Below, piece by piece: positions 14,978 through 22,983 of a stretch of 53,416 bases of DNA. The stretch's first letter is position 1, and each line of letters begins with the position of its first letter. The notes under the pieces were generated by a model. It was given only the letters and a program-made list of their open reading frames with translations, was not told where the DNA came from and did not search any database. This DNA comes from an uncultured Desulfuromonadales bacterium (lineage in GTDB: Bacteria > Desulfobacterota > Desulfuromonadia > Geobacterales > CAIOGM01), in contig CAIYUY010000002.1 of the NCBI GenBank assembly GCA_903929485.1, positions 1 through 53,416 on the forward strand, given 5' to 3'. The position numbers were made by a program, and so were the translations under genes.

Positions 14978-15313
14978 TTACAGAATCGCTTCAATCCCTT
15001 TACGATGGATAACATTCAGTAGCATGAGCGCAGCACCTGTCGGGCGCTTTACTCCACGCTCCAATTGAGATATGTACCCCACTGTCACATTAAGACAGTG
15101 CGCGAACACTGACTGGCTCATGTGTGTTTGTTCGCGTATATTACGAATATCCTCGCTCGACAGCGGCTCAATCTCCGGTTTCGGTATTCCCAAATGCCGC
15201 ATGGTAATTTTTTCGTAAGCACCGTTTTCCAGAAGCCCGATACGGTGCATATCTTCAGCAGTTTCAAGCAGCGCCTGTGACAACGGACTAGCTTTATTCG
15301 CTTTAGCTCTCAT
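14978..15313 (-). CDS. higA: HigA-type HTH antitoxin
   Basis: The 111-residue protein has an Xre helix-turn-helix at residues 55-95 (IRNIREQTHMSQSVFAHCLN then VGYISQLERGVKRP). It follows and overlaps by 11 bases a RelE-superfamily toxin in the toxin-first order of HigBA modules. It would neutralise the toxin and repress the operon through the dyad at 15711-15733. The gene appears intact. Confidence 0.85.
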   Translation of the reverse strand: MRAKANKASPLSQALLETAEDMHRIGLLENGAYEKITMRHLGIPKPEIEPLSSEDIRNIREQTHMSQSVFAHCLNVTVGYISQLERGVKRPTGAALMLLNVIHRKGIEAIL

Positions 15314-15677
15314 TGATCATTTCCTCTAAAATACCTTCTTTGATGGCAAGGTCAAGTTGTTCCGGCATCGCGGCAAGCCATGCCGTCCCGATCTCTCTCA
15401 ACGTGGCCAGTTCGTCTTCGTCAATATTACCCCTATAATTTTTCGCAATGCCGTACATGAAGACAGCTCTATTACCGGAACGGTAAGCAATTAGCATCCG
15501 GTAACCACCTGAACGCCCTTGTCCCGTCCGTGCCACCCGCTGCTTGATTACCCCACCACCCAAGTCGGCATCTACAAGACCACGTTCGGCACGCTCAATG
15601 GCATCACGTAATCCGTAGTCGCTGATTCGCTCCTGTCGCACATAACGCACGAACCACTTCGTTTTGAATATCCGCAC
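15303..15677 (-). CDS. higB: HigB/RelE-superfamily toxin
   Basis: A 124-residue toxin of the RelE/HigB superfamily, expected to cut mRNA on the ribosome. It contains IFKTKWFVRYVRQERISDYG, then GVIKQRVARTGQGRSGGYRM and FMYGIAKNYRGNIDEDEL, typical of the HigB-like group with basic catalytic residues. I place the start at GTG 15677: it is four bases from a strong GGAGGGG site and fits the family start (VRIFKTKW). The frame is open further upstream to 15743, but that region contains the promoter. Complete. Confidence 0.85.
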   Translation of the reverse strand: MRIFKTKWFVRYVRQERISDYGLRDAIERAERGLVDADLGGGVIKQRVARTGQGRSGGYRMLIAYRSGNRAVFMYGIAKNYRGNIDEDELATLREIGTAWLAAMPEQLDLAIKEGILEEMINES

Positions 15678-15699
15678 ATCCCCTCCATTGGGTAACGGA

Positions 15700-15733
15700 A
15701 CTATAGCACTATGGGTTATACATATCAACCCAT
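15700..15733 (-). promoter_or_regulatory. higBA promoter overlapped by a perfect dyad operator
   Basis: On the minus strand TTGATA (15728-15723), 17 bases and TATAGT (15705-15700) form a strong promoter. A perfect inverted repeat ATGGGTT-9-AACCCAT (15711-15733) covers the -35 box and spacer. This geometry fits autorepression by the HigBA complex. Confidence 0.7.
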
Positions 15734-15894
15734 TTTTCTGCAATCAAGAGTGTTCTCTCCATGAGTACAGTTGTTATCTAATTGAGAACGTTCTGTAAAC
15801 GGTTTCCGTTCTGAACAACCTACGAGATCACCCACTGCCCGGGATTATGCTGCCGCAATCGTGGAGAGAACTTCAGCCCGCTCTCCATCTGGCA

Positions 15895-16043
15895 TAAAAA
15901 ACCCGCGGCAGCATCATGCTGACCGGCGGCTTTCCGTATCTACCCCGCTGCCTCTTCTCGCCCGATAATACACAAATTAGAACAGATTAAAACCAGCCCC
16001 ATTTTTACACCCTCCCCGACTCTGAGTCAACAACTGAAACCGG
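15895..16043 (-). repeat. terminator-bearing repeat, copy 1
   Basis: About 149 bases related to 17092-17237 and, in their last third, to 18402-18462. On the minus strand the left end forms a GC hairpin (CCGCCGG...CAGCA-TGA-TGCTG...CCGCGGG) followed by TTTTTTA, a rho-independent terminator for minus-strand transcripts such as the HigBA locus at 16389-17032. Bases 15744-15894 hold nothing recognisable. Confidence 0.65.
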
Positions 16044-16060
16044 GTTGCCCGCCCTCGATC

Positions 16061-16246
16061 CCACCCTTAACCGCCCCGCCCCGACGAAGCAGAAAAAGAT
16101 CAGGATCGTCAGAAAGGAAGATGATACCACGGTGTCATGACTGAATACGTCTCAAACTTTTCCGGCGGGGAAAGAAATGGAAGAAAAACGGACCGGCTGC
16201 ATGACGCTCAGGAATGATGATGCGCCTCCAGATACTTGCGCAGCAC
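16061..16246 (-). repeat. BrnA-downstream repeat, copy 2, with split brnA relic
   Basis: This is the second long copy of the repeat at 14650-14836. Its right end encodes VLRKYLEAHHHS and stop (16208-16246), the last residues of a BrnA antitoxin. The preceding residues WPEKKKQ are found again at about 16331-16356. An 84-base insertion or replacement separates the two parts and contains another REP-like sequence. Confidence 0.75.
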
Positions 16247-16261
16247 GAAGCAACTGATTCT

Positions 16262-16306
16262 GCATGAAAAACAGATCCTTCGCGTTGCTCAGGATGACAG
16301 GCGAAA
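16262..16306. repeat. REP-like sequence inside the second brnA relic
   Basis: On the minus strand it reads CTGTCATCCTGAGCAACGCG followed by AAGGATCTG. This type of sequence is common as an intergenic repeat in many bacterial genomes. Here it interrupts the brnA relic. Confidence 0.5.
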
Positions 16307-16388
16307 TGGATCATCACTTTTGATTGCGTCCTGCTTCTTCTTTTCGGGCCATCGGTGACAAGCTGACCAGGGGTTCATGCTAGCATGT

Positions 16389-16685
16389 TCAACCGCGCAA
16401 GGCCCTCATCACCGCTTCCGGTTCACGGTCTATCACCTGCAACAATATCCGTGCCGGACCTTCCGGATGGCGGACTCCCTGCTCCCAATTGCGAACCGTC
16501 CGGGCACTCAGACCAAACAGCGCGGCAAACTTATCCTGCGATAATCCGAGTTTTTCCCGTAAATGCATAATATCCACATCCGCAACCTTTACCTGGTGTG
16601 ACCTCCCCCGGGAGGTGTCACCATCCGCATAGGCCAAGGCATCCTCCAGGCCATCCATGATTTTATCGAATGCTATCCTCGCCAT
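16389..16685 (-). CDS. higA: HigA-type HTH antitoxin (partner toxin broken)
   Basis: The 98-residue protein carries an Xre-like helix-turn-helix (LREKLGLSQDKFAALFGLSA then RTVRNWEQGVRHPEGPA) and a C-terminal helix. It is the antitoxin of a toxin-first pair and has GGGGAG upstream of its ATG. The gene is intact although its toxin frame is disrupted, so it may persist as a repressor or as protection against a related toxin. Confidence 0.83.
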   Translation of the reverse strand: MARIAFDKIMDGLEDALAYADGDTSRGRSHQVKVADVDIMHLREKLGLSQDKFAALFGLSARTVRNWEQGVRHPEGPARILLQVIDREPEAVMRALRG

Positions 16686-16688
16686 TTT

Positions 16689-17032
16689 TCACTCCCCATA
16701 TTTACGAGCCAGCATCTTTGCGGCATTGCCCAGCAGGTTGGTTTCCATCCGGGTAAGATTCGCCTGGTCATTTTTGGCAAATACCGCAGGAGAAATATCG
16801 GAACGCGCTCGTTGTGAAAATAGTAGATGATACGCACCCCACCGCTTTTTCCCTTGGTGCCGATGGCAAAACGCACCTTGCGGATACCTCCTCCACCTGA
16901 AATCACGTCGCCACATTCAGGATTGGCCGCAATCATGGATATGGCCTCGGCCCTCTCTGCATCTGCCATGCAGGAGTTGGCTCCCGAAATGAATGAAACA
17001 GTCTCGACAACGGTAATCAAAAGAGAATCCAT
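16689..17032 (-). pseudogene. HigB/RelE-superfamily toxin with a one-base deletion
   Basis: The first part (MDSLLITVVETVSFISGANS, then DVISGGGGIRKVRFAIGTKG and GGVRIIYYFHNERVPIFLL) is a HigB-like toxin. At 16786-16790 the frame changes. The neighbouring frame continues exactly as a HigB tail (AVFAKNDQANLTRMETNLLG then KMLARKYGE). Inserting one G restores IFLLAVFAKND. Without it the product gains an unrelated tail (YLPKMTRRILPGW) and runs into the antitoxin. Either the toxin is inactivated or this is an assembly error. The start at 17032 follows a strong promoter by only four bases. Confidence 0.8.
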
Positions 17033-17036
17033 GCAC

Positions 17037-17064
17037 ATTATACCTCATTGAAGCATATCGGCAA
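17037..17064 (-). promoter_or_regulatory. promoter of the second higBA locus
   Basis: On the minus strand TTGCCG (17064-17059), 16 bases and a perfect TATAAT (17042-17037) precede the toxin ATG at 17032. The start codon falls at the expected transcription start, leaving no room for a Shine-Dalgarno site. Confidence 0.65.
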
Positions 17065-17091
17065 TCCAAAAATACACTCGCAACAGGATAC

Positions 17092-17237
17092 AAAAAAACC
17101 GCGGCAGCATCAGCTGCCCGGCGGCTTCCCGTATCTACACCACATCCTCTTTCCGCCCCATGGTTCACCAATAAGAACAGATTAAACCCAACCCCACGTC
17201 CACACACTCTCCGACTCTGCGTCAACACGGAAACCGA
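17092..17237 (-). repeat. terminator-bearing repeat, copy 2
   Basis: This is the second copy of the 15895-16043 repeat. On the minus strand it reads GCCGCC-GG-GCAGC-TGAT-GCTGC-CGCGG followed by TTTTTTTG, an excellent intrinsic terminator located downstream of the Rpn gene. Bases 17238-17408 contain a minus-strand stretch reading LMDILNPVTTGSNVLVNYSV, TIPGVSVSV, which looks like a fragment of a secreted-protein gene, but no complete gene. Confidence 0.65.
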
Positions 17238-17408
17238 AACGCCAGGAATGGTGACAGAATAGTTCACCAAGACGTTGCTTCCGGTGGTGACCGGGTTAAG
17301 GATGTCCATCAAGTAAGCGAGCGTGGCAAGAGTATTGTACAGATGCTTCCTATCAGCGCGGTTTGACTATGACTGAAAGAGATGGACTCGGAAATGAGGC
17401 GCGGGGAA

Positions 17409-18389
17409 CTAACCGGATTTACTTCGCAATAGGTCGACGCTCATCCCGGTGATCTCCGCGGCCTCCTCCGGGCTCATTCCCTTGGCGATCAAGCGGCAGG
17501 CAATTTCCAGCTTCCCTTCCTGTTTCCCTTCTGTCCTTCCTTCTTCCCTTCCTTCTTCCCTTCCTTCTGTTCTCCCTTCTTCTCTTCCCTCTGTTCTCCC
17601 TTCTTCTCTTCCTTCTGTTCTCCCTTCTTCCTTTCCCTCCAAACGGCCGAGCCCATAGTTTGATTCTATCAAGCTGGCCTGATAGCTCAGCTCATACTGA
17701 TAGCGCTCATATGCCAAGCGCTCTTTTTCCGGCAGGCTCAACAGGGAAAAGGCTTTTTTCGCCTTTTGTATCCCCTTGGCTTTGAATTCATCCTTGATCT
17801 CTTCGTTTTTCAGAAAGTAGATCCATTCGTCAAGGGATGTCGCCGCCACATCGTTAAAGTTATTGATCCTGAGCAGATAGTATTCGGGGAAGAGGTGATG
17901 GATCTGATCCTTGCCGTACAGCTTTTGCTGCCTGCTGCTGAGCTGCAGATGGTCGTGGTCGTGAATGCCGGTAAAACTGGTGACGCCGCGGTAGATATAG
18001 TCGCTGCCATGTCCCAGATCGAAATAGAGGATGTTGACGGAGATGACTTTAACCAGGTTGGAAAAGGGTTCTCCTTCCCGTTGATGCTCGGTTATGGCGC
18101 GGGATGCGCCGTACAGCATTCTTTGCAGGTAGTCGTGTTCCCGCTCGTACTGAAGTTCAATGAGGATGATCTCGCCGGCGCTATTTTTCACCTTCAGGTC
18201 GACCCGGTTGTACTTGTCGGCGACGTTTTCCTTGTTGCTTTCGCTTTCCAGAATTTCCAGGATAACGATTTCTTCATCAAGAAGTTCGCTCAAGAACCCT
18301 TCCAGGATCTCGAAGTTGGCCTTGCTTCGCAGCAGCCGCTTCATAGCCCAATCAAAGGTGATCAGTTTGCGCTTCGAACTTGGTTTCAT
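17409..18389 (-). CDS. Rpn-family PD-(D/E)XK nuclease with Glu-Gly-Arg repeat tract
   Basis: The 326-residue protein belongs to the Rpn / 'PD-(D/E)XK nuclease family transposase' group, recombination-promoting nucleases. The N-terminal domain starts FDWAMKRLLRSKANFEILEG. It carries the nuclease core VDLKVKNSAGEIILIELQYE, with the Asp and the E-x-Q pair. A long helical region follows, then a repetitive tract EGREEGRTEG at about residues 245-290, and a helix-turn-helix-like C-terminus (CRLIAKGMSPEEAAEITGMS). ATG 18389 has GGAGG six bases upstream. The tract is encoded by imperfect 12/24-base repeats and its length probably varies between strains. Confidence 0.85.
   Translation of the reverse strand: MKPSSKRKLITFDWAMKRLLRSKANFEILEGFLSELLDEEIVILEILESESNKENVADKYNRVDLKVKNSAGEIILIELQYEREHDYLQRMLYGASRAITEHQREGEPFSNLVKVISVNILYFDLGHGSDYIYRGVTSFTGIHDHDHLQLSSRQQKLYGKDQIHHLFPEYYLLRINNFNDVAATSLDEWIYFLKNEEIKDEFKAKGIQKAKKAFSLLSLPEKERLAYERYQYELSYQASLIESNYGLGRLEGKEEGRTEGREEGRTEGREEGRTEGREEGREEGRTEGKQEGKLEIACRLIAKGMSPEEAAEITGMSVDLLRSKSG
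17515..17645. repeat. tandem repeat inside the Rpn gene
   Basis: Imperfect units of the type CTTCTTCCCTTC / CTTCTGTTCTCC encode EGR(E/T)EGR on the minus strand. Units are multiples of three, so changes in copy number keep the frame. Confidence 0.75.
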
Positions 18390-18401
18390 GGCGTATCCTC
18401 C

Positions 18402-18462
18402 AAGCAGATTAAAACCATCACATTCACGCACTCTCCCCGACTCTGCGTCAACAGACGAATCC
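18402..18462. repeat. terminator-bearing repeat, partial copy 3
   Basis: The stretch from CAGATTAAAACC to CCGACTCTGCGTCAACA matches the right-hand third of the repeats at 15895-16043 and 17092-17237. It lies directly upstream of the Rpn gene, so the two better copies flank the region on the other side. It lacks the hairpin. Confidence 0.55.
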
Positions 18463-18510
18463 GGAAAATTCAGGGGGAGTGCTTTTTATTTTGCCACCCT
18501 TTCCGTACAC

Positions 18511-19320
18511 TTATCTTTTCTCCCCTCCCACTTCTTTATCCGGAGTCCACACCGGCGCGGCAAGCCAGGCAGCCAGGTTCCGGGCCAGCGCCAGATTCCC
18601 TCCCTGCAAATATCTGTTCTGAAAAACGGCGTCATCGCCGGTAACAACAAAGCGCCCTTTCCCCTTCTCTCCGGCCACCACAACGCCGAACGGTCCCCGG
18701 GCATCGGCTCCGTCAAACCGGTTGTTCCGATTCAGGTCGACCCAGGCCTTGGGAGAGGTTCGGGCGATGGTCCGGACGCCGGGACGGAGATCCAGCAGCG
18801 CCCAAACACCGTAGAGGTTGAACTCCCCCACCCCCGCCAGCAGCGGATGCTCCTCCATATGGGTGACACGAAAATTGAGAGAATCTCCAAGAATGTTCCC
18901 CTCTTCTTCATGAATCACACCATTGGAGACATCCAGACCCAGCCGGTAGATCAGGGAAGAGACGGGGGAAGCGATATGAAGGGTGATGCAGAGCGCTCCG
19001 CCCCGCTGGAGATACCGGACAACGGCCTCTATCTCGTCGCCGGCATACGGTTTAAAAGGGCCGGAGATCATGAGAACATCCACGTTTTTCAGTAGCGCAT
19101 CGCTTAACGCCTCCGAACTTGTGGTGACGTCGTGCCCCAACTCCCGGAAGATACCCGCCAGAAGCGACAGGTCCAGATCCCCCCCCCTCTCCACAAGGAA
19201 CTTCTGGCCATGCCCCTGATCAAACAACACCGAACTCCGGGCATGGGCCGCACCCGGCCGGTCAAGAAACAAGAGGATGACGAGTATCAAGATGGCCGGC
19301 AGGTAGCGTCGGACCATCAT
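18511..19320 (-). CDS. exported DUF4350-like protein
   Basis: The 269-residue protein has a signal peptide (MMVRRYLPAILILVILLFLD, cleavage likely after GAAHA) and then a glutamine-amidotransferase-like fold: SSVLFDQGHGQKFLVE, VDVLMISGPFKPYAGDEIEA and VVRYLQRGGALCITLH. It ends with VVTGDDAVFQNRYLQGGNLA-LARNLAAWL, the usual DUF4350 / GldG-like ending. No catalytic Cys-His-Glu triad is evident, so it is probably a binding rather than an enzymatic domain. The ATG at 19320 has AAGGA upstream. It lies 20 bases after the SseB-like gene and likely shares its transcript. The substrate is unknown. Confidence 0.7.
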   Translation of the reverse strand: MMVRRYLPAILILVILLFLDRPGAAHARSSVLFDQGHGQKFLVERGGDLDLSLLAGIFRELGHDVTTSSEALSDALLKNVDVLMISGPFKPYAGDEIEAVVRYLQRGGALCITLHIASPVSSLIYRLGLDVSNGVIHEEEGNILGDSLNFRVTHMEEHPLLAGVGEFNLYGVWALLDLRPGVRTIARTSPKAWVDLNRNNRFDGADARGPFGVVVAGEKGKGRFVVTGDDAVFQNRYLQGGNLALARNLAAWLAAPVWTPDKEVGGEKR

Positions 19321-19340
19321 GATTCCTTCCCCAATCCCCC

Positions 19341-19775
19341 TCACTCCCGTGGCTTCGCGCAAGAGCACGCTCCGGCGGGACTCCGGCCCGCAATCTCTTT
19401 CAGCCAGGCGATCTCATCCAGCAGAAACAGTTTTGACTGTTCAGTCCCGGCATTGAGCGCCCAATGCAACGGAGGGATGGAGGTAATGGCCAGTTGATCC
19501 CCCTTCATCATCACATGCGGCACCTGGAAATGAGCCCAGTCATTCATCCGCTCTCCGGTATCGAAGAGCATCAGGTAATCGTTCCCCTCGGACTCAACGA
19601 CCAGAGGCACCACATCATCCTCGTTCAATGTTTCCACGCCCCCCTCCATCCGTGCAGGATCGTGGATCGGCACAAAGAACGTAGTGTCGAGAAACCGGTT
19701 GTAATACTGGGACTGGTTTTCCGGATTCGTGATTTCCCGCAACAGTATCTCCAGCGCGGCGTCAAGTTCGGTCAT
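19341..19775 (-). CDS. SseB-family protein
   Basis: The 144-residue protein matches the SseB N-terminal domain group: TELDAALEILLREITNPENQ, then FFVPIHDP, VVPLVVESEGNDYLMLFDTG and WALNAGTEQSKLFLLDEIAW. Function is not defined in environmental bacteria; the name comes from an enhanced-serine-sensitivity phenotype in Escherichia coli. The start at 19775 has GGAGGAG upstream. Longer frames include only upstream sequence. It lies between ppk1 and the DUF4350-like gene on the same strand. Confidence 0.75.
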   Translation of the reverse strand: MTELDAALEILLREITNPENQSQYYNRFLDTTFFVPIHDPARMEGGVETLNEDDVVPLVVESEGNDYLMLFDTGERMNDWAHFQVPHVMMKGDQLAITSIPPLHWALNAGTEQSKLFLLDEIAWLKEIAGRSPAGACSCAKPRE

Positions 19776-19849
19776 GATTCTTCTCCTCCGGTGGTATCCG
19801 TAAATAATATCTACATTAAAACAACCTGCAATCCAGCGTAACCGCTTCA

Positions 19850-22174
19850 CTACCGTGCATGTTTTCCGGTGAAGCCCTTGGGTTTGCGCTTCCTGAGCCG
19901 GGTCGCCTCCCGCTCCCGCCGGGTGGCCAGACCAATAGCCTGCTCATGGGTCCCCCGCCGTTCCCTCCCCCCCTCATCAGGCATCAGCTGAATCGAACTC
20001 CCGTCGGACTGCAGCTCCCAGGCGCTCCTCCTGTCGGCAAACTGAATATCGAAGATCCGGCGCAACTCCCGGCGGAGCATCTGCCCCTCCACGGGGACAA
20101 GCACCTCCACCCGGCTCTCCAGGTTGCGCTGCATGGCGTCGGCGGAACCGATAAAATATTCTTCCTTGCCGCCATTGCGGAAGTAGTAGATCCGGGCATG
20201 CTCCAGGAAGCGCCCCACGATGCTGACCACCCGGATATTCTCCGACAGGCCGGGAATCCCTGGACGAAGCCGACAGGTGTCCCGCACCAGAAGCAGCACC
20301 GTAACCCCCGTCCGGGAAGCACGATAAAGGGCGCGGACGATGTCGGCATCCTCCAGGGCGTTCATCTTGAACCGGATCAGCCCAGGCTCCTTGACGGAAT
20401 GACCGGCGATCTCCCGTTCGATGCGGGCAAGGAGCCCCTTCTTCAGAAGCTTGGGAGCGGGGAGGAGCTTTTTGTAGTTCCGCCGGGGAGTATAGCCGGT
20501 GGTCAGATAGTTGAAGAGTTCGGTGGTGTCCTCCCCCAGCTCCTCATCACAGGTAAACAGCCCCAGATCGCTGTAAAGCCGGGCGGTGTCGGGATGGTAG
20601 TTACCGGTGCCGAAATGGAGATAGCGGCGCAGACCGCTGTAATCCTGACGAACCACCATGATCACCTTACAGTGAGTCTTCAACCCCACCACGCCGTAGG
20701 TAACATGGACCCCCGCCTCCTCCAGTCGCTCCGCCAACCGGATATTCACCGCCTCGTCAAACCGCGCCTTCAGTTCCACCACCACCGCCACCTGCTTGCC
20801 GTTATCGGCAGCCTCCTTGAGGAGATCCACGATCCGGCTTTCCCGTGCAGTCCGATAAAGAGTCATCTTGATGGCCCGCACCTTGGGGTCCAGAGCCGCC
20901 TCCTGGAGAAACCGCTCCACGGAACTGGTGAACGATTCGTAAGGGTGCTGCAAAAGGAGAGCGCCGGCATCCCGGATAATATGGAACATGTTGCGCCGCG
21001 TCTGAAGGAGAGGGTGATCCACGGGGTGATGGTGCGGGTCACGGAGCTGCGGATAATCCAGCCGGGCGATCTCGAAGAGGTCGCGCATGGCCATGATCCC
21101 GGAGACCTCAAAGACATCGCTGGACTCGTCCAGCTCCAGCTCCGCGGCCAGCTGCCCCTGGTGAAGCCGGGACATCCCCTCCATCACCTCTACCCGGACG
21201 ATGGAAGCGAACTTCCGGTCTCTAAGCTCCGACTCTATCATGGCCAGGAGGTCATCCGCCTCTTCCTCATCCCGTTCCGCGTTGGCGTTTCTCGTCACCC
21301 GGAACAGTTCGCAGGAGACTATGGTCATCTCCGGGAAGAGCATGTCCAGGTTATGCCCGATGACCTGATCTAGGGGGACGAAAGTATCCTGATTCCCCAC
21401 CCTGAGGAACCGCGGGGTGCCGGCGCCCACCGGCACCTTCACCCGGGCCAGGGAGCTTTCCCGATCACGGGGATACCTGAGAGTCACGAGAAGGTTGAGT
21501 GAAAGGTTGGAGACGAAGGGGAAGGGGTGGGCAGGGTCCACGGCCTGGGGGGTTATGAGGGGAAAGATGTTTCGGTAGTACTGATCGCGAAGCTGTTTCC
21601 GCTCGCAGCTGGTGAGCTGATCGAAGGAGACGATTCGAATGCCATGGCCGGCCAGTTCCCTGAGAAATTCGGGAAGAAGTCTCTCCTTGCGCGCCTCCAG
21701 CTCCCGTATGACTCCATAACACTCGTCGATCTGCCGGCGGGGGGTGCGACCATCCACGGTAAGGGCGCTGATGCCGGCCCCCACCTGCTGCTTGAGGCCG
21801 CCAATCCGCTTCATGAAGAATTCGTCAAGGTTGGCGCTGACGATGGCGGCGAACTTGATCCGCTCCAGGAGCGGGGTCCGCCGGTCCTCGGCCTCGTGGA
21901 GCACCCGTCGATTGAACTCCAGCCAAGTCAGCTCACGGTTGAGATAAAGAGCGGGGTCGTTCAGATCGAACTGCGGGAGCTTTGGGGGGGAAGGTGAGTC
22001 CTCGCCCACCGGCGGAGCGGTCGCGGCGCCGGGGGAGAAGAGAGCTTGTCCAGGTTCCGCCGGACTGGGCAGGTTTCGCTTCCTGACCGGCTTCACCGGC
22101 TTCACCGCCTTCACCGGGTTCACCGGGTTCACCGGGTTGACGACAGTCAGCAGATCCGGATCTCTTCGTTTCAT
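19850..22174 (-). CDS. ppk1: polyphosphate kinase 1
   Basis: This 774-residue enzyme makes polyphosphate from ATP reversibly. After an unusual N-terminal extension of about 75 residues, the family begins at LYLNRELTWLEFNRRVLHEA. It has the tunnel and phospholipase-D-like domains with ATP-binding residues (SANLDEFFMKRIGG). The autophosphorylated His lies in YGVVGLKTHCKVIMV, and the second conserved block is HARIYYFRNGGKEEYFIGSA-DAM. The C-terminus is Arg/Lys-rich (REREATRLRKRKPKGF). The N-terminal extension includes tandem VNPVNPVNPVKAVKPVKPV, encoded by a 9-base repeat at 22083-22145. The Crp/Fnr gene ends 116 bases upstream. Confidence 0.95.
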   Translation of the reverse strand: MKRRDPDLLTVVNPVNPVNPVKAVKPVKPVRKRNLPSPAEPGQALFSPGAATAPPVGEDSPSPPKLPQFDLNDPALYLNRELTWLEFNRRVLHEAEDRRTPLLERIKFAAIVSANLDEFFMKRIGGLKQQVGAGISALTVDGRTPRRQIDECYGVIRELEARKERLLPEFLRELAGHGIRIVSFDQLTSCERKQLRDQYYRNIFPLITPQAVDPAHPFPFVSNLSLNLLVTLRYPRDRESSLARVKVPVGAGTPRFLRVGNQDTFVPLDQVIGHNLDMLFPEMTIVSCELFRVTRNANAERDEEEADDLLAMIESELRDRKFASIVRVEVMEGMSRLHQGQLAAELELDESSDVFEVSGIMAMRDLFEIARLDYPQLRDPHHHPVDHPLLQTRRNMFHIIRDAGALLLQHPYESFTSSVERFLQEAALDPKVRAIKMTLYRTARESRIVDLLKEAADNGKQVAVVVELKARFDEAVNIRLAERLEEAGVHVTYGVVGLKTHCKVIMVVRQDYSGLRRYLHFGTGNYHPDTARLYSDLGLFTCDEELGEDTTELFNYLTTGYTPRRNYKKLLPAPKLLKKGLLARIEREIAGHSVKEPGLIRFKMNALEDADIVRALYRASRTGVTVLLLVRDTCRLRPGIPGLSENIRVVSIVGRFLEHARIYYFRNGGKEEYFIGSADAMQRNLESRVEVLVPVEGQMLRRELRRIFDIQFADRRSAWELQSDGSSIQLMPDEGGRERRGTHEQAIGLATRREREATRLRKRKPKGFTGKHAR

Positions 22175-22239
22175 GTCGTTCTCCCTCCCATGATGCTGCT
22201 TAGGTAATTCGCGACAAAGTACTTAGCCGGCAGGAACCT

Positions 22240-22268
22240 GTTCACCCTTCGACAAGCTCAGGGCGAAC
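22240..22268. repeat. intergenic palindrome
   Basis: GTTCACCCT and AGGGCGAAC pair around TCGACAAGCTC. This 'GTTCGCCCTGAGCTTGTCG' type of sequence is a common dispersed palindrome in many proteobacteria. It lies between ppk1 and the Crp/Fnr gene and might act as a weak terminator or hairpin. Confidence 0.6.
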
Positions 22269-22290
22269 GGATTCAGGTTTAATAACCTCC

Positions 22291-22977
22291 TTATTTTCCC
22301 GCCAACGCCTTTAGCCGCTCCATATCCAGGATGGTGACTCGGCTCCCCTCAACCGCCAATATTCCCTCTTCCTTCATCTTCCGGAAGGAACGGGAGAGAG
22401 TCTCGCTCACCGTCCCCAGCCGGGAAGCCATCTCCCCTTTCTTCGTCTCCAGCGTCAGGTAACTCTTCCCCTGGAAGGTGGTGGATTTTCGCTCCGCCAG
22501 GTCGATGAGATAACCGGCGATGCGGGCCGGAACCTCGGCGAAACTCAGCTCCTCAATCTGGCGGGCAAAACGACGCAGCAGCAGGGAGAGAGAAATAATC
22601 AGATTAAGGCTAAAGCGGGGATTCCTCTCCAGAAGCCCCAGGAACTCCTCGCGGGGAAACATGATAATCTCGCCGTTCTCCAGCGCCCGCGCCTCGGCGG
22701 GATAGCGGCCATCGCCAAAAAAGGCGGCCTCGGCAAAGGTTTCCCCCGGGTGAACGAAATGAAGCACCTTCTCCTTGCCGTCCGGTGAGATTTTGCAGAG
22801 CTTGATGCTCCCCGATGTGAGCAGGTAGAATCCTTGGGCGACCTCCCCCTCGGCAAAGAGCGTTTCCCCCTTGGCTACCATCCGGCAGTGGGCAATGGCA
22901 GCCACCTCGACCAGATGCGCCTGGTCCAACCCCGAGAAGAGGAGCGAATTTTTCACCTTTGATGCAATGTCAACCAT
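22291..22977 (-). CDS. Crp/Fnr-family transcriptional regulator
   Basis: The 228-residue protein has an N-terminal cyclic-nucleotide-binding-like beta barrel (GETLFAEGEVAQGFYLLTSG, then HPGETFAEAAFFGDGRYPAE) and a C-terminal winged helix (TKKGEMASRLGTVSETLSRS-FRKMKEEGIL). The N-terminal Cys cluster of oxygen-sensing FNR is absent, so it is not an Fe-S FNR. The ligand is unknown. The gene starts six bases after the sensor-kinase stop, so the two are co-transcribed. It may regulate the downstream ppk1, which is inference from position. Confidence 0.88.
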   Translation of the reverse strand: MVDIASKVKNSLLFSGLDQAHLVEVAAIAHCRMVAKGETLFAEGEVAQGFYLLTSGSIKLCKISPDGKEKVLHFVHPGETFAEAAFFGDGRYPAEARALENGEIIMFPREEFLGLLERNPRFSLNLIISLSLLLRRFARQIEELSFAEVPARIAGYLIDLAERKSTTFQGKSYLTLETKKGEMASRLGTVSETLSRSFRKMKEEGILAVEGSRVTILDMERLKALAGK

Positions 22978-22983
22978 CCTAAT

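Noticed and set aside
17515-17645. Possible CRISPR-like array
   Set aside because: The units are contiguous 12/24-base coding repeats without unique spacers, inside the Rpn gene.
6400-18400. Complete integrative element or prophage
   Set aside because: No integrase, relaxase, phage structural gene, tRNA target or att repeats were found; the island looks like accumulated modules rather than one element.
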